A DNA stretch of 64,000 nt from contig CM063112.1 in assembly GCA_031841125.1 (NCBI GenBank), positions 7,466,603 to 7,530,602 on the forward strand. Reading direction: 5' to 3'. Each line of letters begins with the position of its first letter. The first letter of the stretch is position 1. This stretch comes from Acanthococcus lagerstroemiae (taxonomy: Eukaryota > Arthropoda > Insecta > Hemiptera > Eriococcidae). The notes under the pieces were generated by a model that saw only the letters and a program-made list of their open reading frames with translations, was not told the origin of the DNA and did not search any database. Shown here one piece after another: positions 56,636 through 64,000 of this stretch. Position numbers and translations under genes: made by a program.

Positions 56636-56725
56636 AGTTGGGGGGGGGGGCGAAGGAAAATTTGCCGACAAATATTTTCTTTTAACTAAAAATTTGCCGA
56701 CAAAATTTTCCAGTAGAACATTTGT
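56636..56725. repeat. Direct repeat, copy 1 (GCCGACAAA type)
   Basis: TTTCAGTT followed by a G run, then AAATTTGCCGACAAATATTTT, then ACTAAAAATT and a second CCGACAAAAT. The same order recurs at 58415-58500. The two copies lie on either side of the minisatellite at 56893-57960. Confidence 0.6.
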
Positions 56726-56892
56726 TATCGGATTCAGCTTGTGAAATTGGAAGATAAGTCTTTTGCTTTCAACTTTTCAAATTTAATAAAATGATCAACT
56801 TTGTCAAATTTCAGGCTCTAGGCCAAATAGAGAATCTAGTAACAACAGATTTCGGGCTGCTGAGTGCGATGGCGCGCTGTAGTCGTATACGA

Positions 56893-57960
56893 ATGATTGA
56901 GTGAGTGAATCACTGACTCATTGAGTGACTGAAGAAGTGAGGATGTGAATGAATAACTGAATTACAGAATGAATGAATAACTGAGCGAGTGAGTGAGTGA
57001 ATCACTGAATCATTGTGTGAGTAACTGAGTAACTGAGTCAATAATTCAATGAGTAAGCAAGTGACTGACTGAGTGATTGAATCACTGAGTCACTGAGTAA
57101 GTGATTGAGTAACTGTGAATAACTGAATAAGTAAGCGAGTGACTGAGTGAATCACTAAATAAGTAAGCGAATGAGTGAGTCAGCGAGCGAGTGAATCACT
57201 GACTCATTGGGTCAGTGACTGAGTGAGGAAGTGAATGAATGACTGAGTCAGTGAGTGAATAACTGAATCACTGAGCGAGGAAGTGAATCAATGAACCACT
57301 GAGTAAGCGATTGAGTAACTGTGTGAATAATTGAATAAGTAAGCGAGTGACTGAGTGGCGGAGTGAATCGACTTATTGAGTGAGTGATGGAGTGAGGAGG
57401 TGAATGAATAACTAAATTAGAAAAACCGAATCACTGTAAGTGATTGAGTAACTGAGTGAATCACTAAATGAATAAGCCAATGACTGAGTGATTGAGTAAA
57501 TAACTGACTCACTGAGTGAGTGATGAAGTGAATGAATAACTGAATTAGAGAATGAATGAATGACTGAGTGAGGAATTAATTACTGACTTATTGAGTGACG
57601 GAGTGAGAACGTAAATGAATAACTACATTACAGAATGAGTGAATAACTAAGTAAGTGAGTGAATCACTGAGTTACTGAGTGAGTGATTGAGTAACTGAGT
57701 GGAATAACTGGATAAGTAAGCAAGTAACTGAGTGAATTACTGACTCATTGAGTGAGTGACGGAGTAACTGAGTGAATAATTCAATAAATAAGCAAGTGAC
57801 TGAGTGAATCACTGAGTCATTGAGTAAGTGATTCAGTAATGTGTGAATAACTGAATAAGTAAGCGAATGACTGAGTGAATCACTAATAAGTGAGTGAATG
57901 AGTGAGTGAATCACTAAATAAGTAAGCAAGTAACTGGGTGAATGAGTGAATCACTGACTT
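56893..57960. repeat. 1.1-kb degenerate minisatellite (GAGTGAATCACTGA)
   Basis: The whole stretch is built from GAGTGA, GAATCACTGA, TAACTGA and CTCATTGAGTGA words at 4-bp-based spacing, with no constant long unit. TGA(G/C)TCA heptamers are frequent. Frames within it encode only Ser/His/Leu-rich repeats and are not genes. Confidence 0.9.
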
Positions 57961-58414
57961 AGAAGTCGGTAAAATGCAGTTTTTCCAGTTTCGCCTAACG
58001 GATTTACAAGAGGAGAAAATGGACGCGTTTCATTTACAGGCATTATGAAAACGAAAGCGTTTATCGAAAAAATGATTCGGATAAAATTTATAGTACATGA
58101 AATTTTCCTTCCATTGAGACCATTTTCATTTCAATCTGATGAATTTTTCTAAAATATGTAGGGTTTCAACAGTTCCTTTTTTCACGTGCCTAAAATTATA
58201 GAGGGCGACTCTATCGTGCTGGCCGTCTGAATAGTCACTAAAATTTGAAATTCAACGTTTGCTACCGACTTTCAGATTTTCGAAATGTCTTCCACATTTC
58301 AGCTTTTTTTCAATCTTTTCAAATAACGTTCGATACTCAGCTTGAAACCTCCTGCTTTGGACTGACTAGTCTCCAACAGGGGTCCAAGGTACTCCATTTT
58401 CAGAAACGAAATTT

Positions 58415-58500
58415 AACTTTCAGTTTGGAAAGGTGGAGAAGAAAAATTTGCCGACAAATATTTTTTGAAAACTAAAAATTCACCGACAAAATGTTCAAAA
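58415..58500. repeat. Direct repeat, copy 2 (GCCGACAAA type)
   Basis: Second copy of 56636-56725 in the same orientation, with CACCGACAAAAT in place of GCCGACAAAAT in the second half. Confidence 0.6.
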
Positions 58501-58937
58501 GATTAAAAACTTGCCAATTTTTTAATTGAAAAAGAAAATAAATAAACAAACAAACATGCATAAAAAATGAAAATTCAAATGAACAGTGAGGTTTTGTCGA
58601 AGGTCGTTGATTTAAAATAATTAATGGCTCTAATTTTAACTTTCATCTCGTCCAAATAGCCATAATGACTTGGCCGAAGAAAACTGAAAACGGTATCAAA
58701 ATATGGGTTTTTCAGGGTCAGTAATTCCGAAAATTCGATCAATTCCTATCAGTAATTCCGAAAATTCGATCAATTCCTACCCGACCTCAATTTAAGCTTT
58801 CAAACTCGAATTAAACCTCTTTAAATGGGCAAAATTGATCCGGTGAACTCAGAATAGCGATTAAAGCTCTTTGGGGTGCTGAATTCGAAACTTAAACCTG
58901 CACTCCAGAATTTGTTTACATCCTCCGAGAAGACCGG
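58501..58937. repeat. Unassigned with 31-bp tandem duplication
   Basis: CAGTAATTCCGAAAATTCG plus ATCAATTCCTA is repeated exactly at 58719 and 58750. The rest is unassigned. Confidence 0.55.
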
Positions 58938-60367
58938 TGTAACGAATTTAAGAAATTCATTCGTATTTCCAGGCATCTGTACTTCCAACAGTGGCGCACC
59001 CAAGGGGGTGGTTGGCATAGCTGAAGCCATCCCCAGAAGGTCTTAATGTAACGAATTTAAGAAATCAATTCCGGATATCAGTAGGGTAAGGGTACCAAAT
59101 ATCGCTCACTTTTTTCAAACCCACAAAGTTACCCTTAAAGTTGAAATAAATCAAAAATTTTACATTGAGTAGGTAGAGGGAACCCTTAGGTACAACCTCC
59201 TTAATTTTGGGGTCCCAAATTCAAAAAGTTCAGGAGTTATTTAACGTTTTCTCAAAAGATCCAGAATCGAAGTTCGAAAAAATGGTATCCTAATATCGCC
59301 CACCTACAACCTGTATTGATATATCGCAACTTTGAAGTCGTGCCGAAGCCACAGATTTGAAAAATCATCTTTCCCGTTTGCACCATGCCATTCCTTGGAG
59401 TTTCTTAGTCTGATTAATTATTTTTCAAAATTTTTCCGTTGTAAGTGGGATGGAGGGGTGAAAGAAATAAAATGGCACACCAGGTTCTAAAACAAAAGCA
59501 GAATTTATAAAAATATTCCCAGTGGGGGAAGGAGGGGTCTCTGAACCCTCAGAATACAATTCTGAGAACATTTTCTCGCAAAAATGAAAAGAGGCGCCAA
59601 CAGTGGGGGGGGGGCAAAAGTGGTAATTTTTTTAAATTATTGAGCGAAGTATCAAAATCCATGTTTTTTGACTCCCTGAGTTTATTTCCACGGTCGTTTT
59701 CCCAGAAAAACAAGAAAGGGCCCGTGGGGCGGGGCAAATTTGAGAATTCCCCAGTGGAGTATCAAATTTATGTATTTTCTAAAATCACCTCCCTTATCCA
59801 CCTGAATCTGAACACAAAATTAACATTTTGTCATATTTTATTCGCAAAATAATCTGTAACTAATTATAAATTAAGGTTCGACTTTACACTAAAAAAAAAT
59901 TCGACTAACGTGATTTTGAAGGGGGCGATATTAGGGCACTTTCAATGTTTTCAGAGAAAATTTCAAAAAGGCAATTTCTTATGAAAATTGCGAGAAAATC
60001 TTACCCGATAGTATGGAAGGTTCTGAGCCGATAAATGCATTCATTAAATTTTTTCTGCGGCGTAATTTGAAGATAAATAGTCACTCGTTTGTAGCAAACA
60101 TGCAAAATTTTCCGACTTCACAAAACAGATTTTGTTTCGTAAAATTTTTACGGTGGATTTTGGAACACGACTTTTTTTACAGCATGAAAGAACCATCAAA
60201 ATACGCGTAGTACCATAATCACCCGCCAGATCGTGTCATAAACAGACGAGATACTGAGGTGGGCGATATTAGGGAACCGGGCGATATTTGGTACCTTTAC
60301 CCTACTTCCATAAGTGGCGCTGCCAAGGGGGTGGTTTGCGGGGCTGAGGTCATCTCCAGAATGTCCT
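58938..60367. repeat. Two tandem ~110-bp units, second one split
   Basis: The unit runs from GTAACGAATTTAAGAAAT through CTTCCA, AGTGGCGC and CCAAGGGGGTGGTT to a CTCCAGAA/CCCAGAA word. Unit 1 is 58938-59048. Unit 2 is 59049-59083 plus 60303-60367, interrupted by the TIR element 59084-60302. Confidence 0.75.
59084..60302. mobile_element. TA-flanked TIR element, 1219 bp, with empty-site proof
   Basis: GGGTAAGGGTACCAAATATCG at 59084 and a near-complement ending at 60302 are flanked by TA (59082-59083 and 60303-60304). The tandem unit just upstream keeps the uninterrupted site, with a single TA between ATCTG and CTTCC, which confirms a TA duplication. GGGCGATATTAGGG words recur internally (59925, 60260). 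Frames of 60-70 codons are not recognised as transposase. Confidence 0.85.
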
Positions 60368-61342
60368 AATTCCTTTTTTACTGATACTTCAAATTTACAC
60401 AACAAGATTCCAAAGATTGAAGAATATCGAAAATTTTACATTTCCTGTGTACTCGTGCGTCGTATGGTGAAAATCATCAGAGTCAAAACGCGTAATGCAA
60501 TCTTCTTTTGAACTTCATTTGAACATTCTCTAGCAAATTTTGTTGCATTCAATTAAATTTCTTATCTAAATCTGCTTTTTATCGGTTCGATTTGAACATT
60601 CTCTAATGAATTTTGTTACATCCAATTAAATTTCTCATCTAAATCTGCTTTTTATCGGTTTGTTTTTGCTCCCCAAACAGAGGTGCTTGAATTGATAAGT
60701 ATACACCGTAGATGGGTAATACAGGGGGCTCAAAAATACCGAGAACCCGTACCCCAACGAGATACCTTCAGTAAATTGATAACACTGAACTTATGTAAAC
60801 ATGGCAGTTCAATGTTAGCAACTGACCGAAAATGTATCATTCGGGTCAGCGGCGCTGAGAGCAATTTCGGTCCCCGGGGTAAATTGTTGTAGGAGCCTAG
60901 GAGCCTCTAATCCTTTACATCTGTATTTATTCATAATGTACATATGTAGCTCTGTATCACGTAATTTGAAGGGCCCAGGTGAAGTCCCTCCCTCCCCCCT
61001 TCTTGGTGCCACTGATTCGGGTAATCATTGTTTTTGAACATCCTGTAGGTATACATAGGAAAAACCTGAAGTCCAACCGAGCCTGTGAGAAAATCCTGGG
61101 TGCGCCACAGATTTCCATTACGCAGAAACAGTCAGTAGTGTAGCCACTATCCAGCCCAGTGCACAAGTGGGTCTGGTTTTGACCAAAGGGTGAAAGGGTG
61201 TTGGAAGAGGTGCGAGGAACAATTCAATAAATCAAACCGTACATTGGCTAGACCGGGGAACACTCATCCCTTCATCCCTTATAGCGGGCACCGTACACAC
61301 CTTTCTTCGATTTCCATTCGCAGAACTGGGAAACGGTAGACA
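60368..61342. other. Unassigned; short duplication and an orphan end
   Basis: A duplication of about 65 bp containing TTTGAACATTCTCTA and TAAATCTGCTTTTTATCGGTT occurs near 60520 and 60592. The complement of CAGTGGCACCAAG, an orphan transposon-like end, lies at about 61012. Confidence 0.4.
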
Positions 61343-61420
61343 CTGGGTGTAACTGAGCTGAGCGTCTTCGGAAAAGTACCGGGTCGAATCTCGACTACCG
61401 GAGCCGGGAGTGGAAAAGCG
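61343..61420 (+). ncRNA. tRNA-derived sequence (SINE head or tRNA pseudogene)
   Basis: An A-box-like GGGTGTAACTGAGCTGAGCG (61345-61364) is followed after about 34 bases by a B-box-like GGGTCGAATCTC (61381-61392). The 3' part has a TACCGG...CCGGGAG pairing. The acceptor stem is not convincing, so a SINE head or decayed tRNA gene is more likely than a working tRNA. Confidence 0.45.
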
Positions 61421-62039
61421 AGCCACGAGACGGACTAGGACAAGGCAAGGTAGGGTGAGGATTGACGGCGTCGTCGGGCGACGCCGGTACCTTCAGCCAG
61501 AATTAACGCGCCGCGTCGGGCCACGCAGACAAGTACACGAGAGAGGCGAATCGGCGTTCGAAATAAATTAAAATAACGTGACACAAAAGGTTACACGTGG
61601 AAAGCGAGTCGCGAGTCCGTATATATAAACTCGATATCGCATCGGCGAAGTGTTGAAAGGGGGCAGGGGAAAGTCATTTTTCTTTCCTTCGATGTGACGA
61701 CATAATTCACGCTACGGCCAGTTCGCGTTTCCGTCGCGCGACGCCAGCGGCTCGGCCACTTATATCGGTTTCGTGTCGAAAATCCGACAACAAATCAAAA
61801 TCGCGCGCCGAGCGACCAAATCTGGCCGCCGCCATCGTCCGCTCCGTTTATAGTTTTATGACAGTTCGCTCGCGAGTTGTGAAAAATGAAGTAGGTAGGA
61901 GCACGCGACCAGGAGTAATGGCGAAGGCAACACTTCGGGAATAGCATTAGGTCACGAGAGGACGTAGTAGCCTCTTAGGACGACTGAAGCTCGCAGAATC
62001 CATTAAATTTTCAACCCAGTTGCCAGGGTCTATCTTTCT
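61421..62039. other. CpG-rich unassigned stretch with a TATA-like word
   Basis: This is the most CpG-rich part of the last 15 kb. TATATAAAC at 61622-61630 could be a TATA box, but no initiator-like TCAGT follows at the right distance, and no coding exon was recognised. It could be a promoter or simply a different composition block. Confidence 0.25.
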
Positions 62040-62295
62040 TAGTCCCCCTCCCCCTCCCATCGGGTCACTCAATCCTGTGTTCATGGTCTCGACTTGGGGT
62101 TTTCCGGGGAAAAGGGAGACAGGCACAGAAGGTATATGCATTGTTAGGGGACGATCTCCCTTAGTCCCCTGTGTTCTTGCTCTCGACACAAGTGTTCTCC
62201 GAGAAAGAGAGAGACAGACATAGAAAGACTAACTGGCAGGGAGACAGATGAGAAACAGAACAAGATGACCACGATGTAGAGACGTAGACAGGCGC

Positions 62296-62628
62296 CAGGG
62301 TGTCTAACGAATTTGAAAATTAAAAATATTGGACTTTCATTGAACTCTTTTCGGGCTTTTTGTGTTTTGCCACGACCACAGAAAGACGAGTCCACGCAGA
62401 GTATGCTTGAGTACTTTGGAGATACAGAAAAGAAGTCCAAAAAAGTTAGGTGGGGTTTTCGGATGAAGAATTGACCTTTTCTGAAATACTGTACAATATT
62501 CCTCATATTTCTATTTTTATTGAACCGACATTGAAATTTATTAAAATTATTGAACTTTTATTGGACTTATTGCACAATTTTTTAAATATTGGACTTTAAT
62601 TGGACTTATTGGCCTAGTAGACACCCTG
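62296..62628. mobile_element. CAGGGTGTCTAAC-type TIR element, unit 1 copy
   Basis: CAGGGTGTCTAACGAATTTG at 62296 and the complement of CAGGGTGTCTACTAGGCC ending at 62628 enclose an AT-rich interior with TTGGACTTTTATTGGACTT words. No TSD is clear: ACAGG precedes with an offset and ACAGA follows. It was probably present before the unit duplicated. Confidence 0.65.
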
Positions 62629-62683
62629 ACAGAACATGCTATGTTAGGGGACGATCTCTCTAAGTCCCCTCTCTCCCCATCTG

Positions 62684-63302
62684 CAGGGTGTCCATTCTCT
62701 GGAAAACCTGGAAAAGTAATTTAAGCTCCCGTGCTTTTTCAGTTGAGAAATTTTTACGCGGTTATTTTCTATTAGCAACACGTTGAATAAATAAAACTGT
62801 ATTTTTACCCTATTCGGTGGCTTTAATTAGAAGGGTGAATTCCGAGTCAACCTTTACTTGCCTTACGCTCTTGCTACCTCATTGGTCGCACCAGGAGGGA
62901 CAGGACCGAAAAATTACCCCTAAAATTGAATACAGCGACCTCGAAAACCTATAAATCAATTTTAGAATTTTATTCTTTCAGCCACCTCCTTCACGGTCGA
63001 CATTAGGTCACACAAAAATAAAATCTATGAAATCTTTAATTGACATCGCACCACGCTGCACCCTATAGAGCGTATCTTCATTTCCATCATTAAATGTTTA
63101 CACCCCCTCTGCCACAGATTCATAAGCACACGGTAGAAAAAAAAGTTTGTGGAGTGATTGACGATATTCGCCGCTCACGATATTCGAAACAATTTTGACC
63201 CCCGTGTAATTTGTATTTGAAAGGTCTGGAAAACTGGAAAAATTGGCCTGGAAAACTGGAAAAGTCAGGGAAAATCATTTCCGAACAAGAATGGATACCC
63301 TG
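62684..63302. mobile_element. CAGGG-family MITE, 619 bp, perfect 5-bp TSD
   Basis: CAGGGTGTCCATTCTCTGG at 62684 and the complement of CAGGGTATCCATTCTTG ending at 63302 are flanked by identical 5-mers ATCTG (62679-62683 and 63303-63307). TGGAAAAGTCAGGGAAAAT near the right end ties it to the 19227/37554 family. The longer interior is non-coding. Confidence 0.85.
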
Positions 63303-63464
63303 ATCTGGCCACTGAATCCTGTGTTCCTTTTCTCAACATAATGTTCTCCGAGAAAGAGAGAGACAGACATAGAGAGACTATAAGCAAGGAGACAGATGAG
63401 AAACTGAACAAGATGACCAAGATGTAGAGATGTTGAGCCTTATAGAGCACACAGGCAGAGGTGC

Positions 63465-63748
63465 CAGGTTGTCTAACAAATTTGAAGATTGAAAATATAG
63501 GACTTTTATTGGACTCTTTTCGGGCTTTTTATGTTTTACAACGATCACAAAAAGGAGGGATCACGCAGAGTATGCTTGAGTACTTTGTGGATACAGAACA
63601 GAAGTCCAAGAAAGTTAGGTTGGAATTTCTGATTCCAGAAAATTACCTTTTCTGAAATAATATACAATTCTGAATTTTTCAATTTTTATAGAACCGACAT
63701 TGAAATTTATTGAACTATATTGGACTTACTAGCCTGGTAGACACCCTG
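63465..63748. mobile_element. CAGGGTGTCTAAC-type TIR element, unit 2 copy
   Basis: This is the counterpart of 62296-62628 in the second tandem unit, with a left end altered to CAGGTTGTCTAAC and a shorter 3' interior. Flanks are like those in unit 1, which supports duplication with the host unit rather than a separate insertion. Confidence 0.6.
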
Positions 63749-63964
63749 ACAGATTCGAAAACTTACTGACAAAGGATCCCAGTTTAACAGCAATCGGAAA
63801 AAGGGTACAGCACCCGCCATGAGGAGCAGCAACGGTATGCATGTATATGGCCTATTCTTAAAATTAAAGGAACTACACGTTTGCAAAGTAAAAAAAAAAA
63901 ATAGCAACTTTTCACTGCGAATTTCAAAACTGTTTTCGATTAGAAGTTTGGTACACTGAAAATA

Positions 63965-64000
63965 GTCGTGGTGTAATCGAGTGGTAACGTGCCCGCATCG
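63965..64000 (+). ncRNA. Start of a tRNA-like sequence, cut by window end
   Basis: TCGTGGTGTAATCGAGTGG followed by TAACGTGCCCGC resembles the 5' half and A box of a tRNA or tRNA-derived SINE, similar in style to 61343. The B box would lie outside the window, so this cannot be decided here. Confidence 0.4.

Larger units (their letters stand above)
62040..63780. repeat. Tandem ~500-bp units with inserted MITEs
   Basis: The anchor GGGGACGATCTC occurs at 62149 and 62647. TTCTCCGAGAAAGAGAGAGAC and GACAGATGAGAAAC follow in both units (62193 and 63345). A short partial unit precedes at 62040-62148. Unit 2 is lengthened by the MITE at 62684-63302. Both units carry an internal CAGGGTGTCTAAC-type element. 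A bias to purine-rich GAGA words is clear on the plus strand. Confidence 0.75.

Noticed and set aside
57672..57929. Ser/His/Leu-repeat protein from the minisatellite
   Set aside because: The frame is a direct product of the 4-bp-based repeat and is open for that reason only.
61343..61420. Functional tRNA gene
   Set aside because: A and B boxes can be read, but an acceptor stem and anticodon arm cannot be formed convincingly.
61620..61660. TATATAAAC as a core promoter
   Set aside because: No initiator at the expected distance and no exon downstream. Noted only as a CpG-rich stretch.

Overview
This is eukaryotic DNA, most likely from an arthropod and probably an insect. It is AT-rich, has short reading frames only, and carries no compact gene array, operon or ribosome-binding pattern. 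Its repeats are typical of insect genomes: non-LTR retrotransposons, a BEL/Pao element, a Helitron helicase, hAT-, mariner- and Mutator-type miniature elements, and tRNA-derived SINEs. A hemipteran is my guess at the order, at low confidence. I recognise no intact host gene. One stretch (44.2-44.9 kb, minus strand) looks like a decayed coding exon, and two or three CpG-richer stretches could be promoter or UTR sequence. The window reads as a layered transposon graveyard, perhaps within a long intron or intergenic region.

Layout. 0-6 kb: foldback elements (302-837; 2441-3372), a Mutator-like palindrome (3991-4160) and a small hAT MITE (5019-5216). 6-8.4 kb: a TA-flanked TIR element, then a hAT element (6943-8423) carrying a 5'-truncated LINE (7498-8365). 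10.8-11.6 kb: a three-unit satellite. 11.6-15.5 kb: a LINE split by a 3.6-kb TIR element that contains another LINE piece and a hAT (13155-14852), which holds a Mutator-like palindrome (13961-14542), which holds a further hAT-like element (14050-14461). 17-21 kb: two direct repeats bracketing BEL/Pao protease, LINE reverse transcriptase and Helitron helicase remnants. 22-29 kb: more MITEs, including a nested pair and two MITEs sharing one TA. 31.7-32 kb: an alternating tandem repeat. 33.7-39 kb: LINE ends, degenerate AG-rich arrays and a GC-rich foldback. 43.4 kb: a pogo-like MITE. 46.7-47.9 kb: a LINE with a visible YADD motif. 52 kb: a tRNA-derived SINE. 55 kb: two palindromic elements side by side. 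56.9-58 kb: a 1.1-kb degenerate minisatellite. 59-60.3 kb: a TIR element inside a tandem unit. 61.3 kb: a second tRNA-derived sequence. 62-63.8 kb: tandem ~500-bp units with a MITE inserted into one.

The most informative evidence is not coding. It is a set of target-site duplications (TSDs) readable by eye: perfect 8-bp for three hAT-type insertions, 9-10 bp for the Mutator-like palindromes, 5-bp for a CAGGG-ended MITE family, TA for several elements, and 10- and 15-bp for two copies of one LINE without a poly-A tail. They allow a relative order of insertions to be reconstructed. I found no convincing novel biochemical system. The five-layer nest and the 5-bp-TSD family are the items most worth follow-up. 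All positions come from manual reading and may be off by a few bases where ends are not defined by a TSD.
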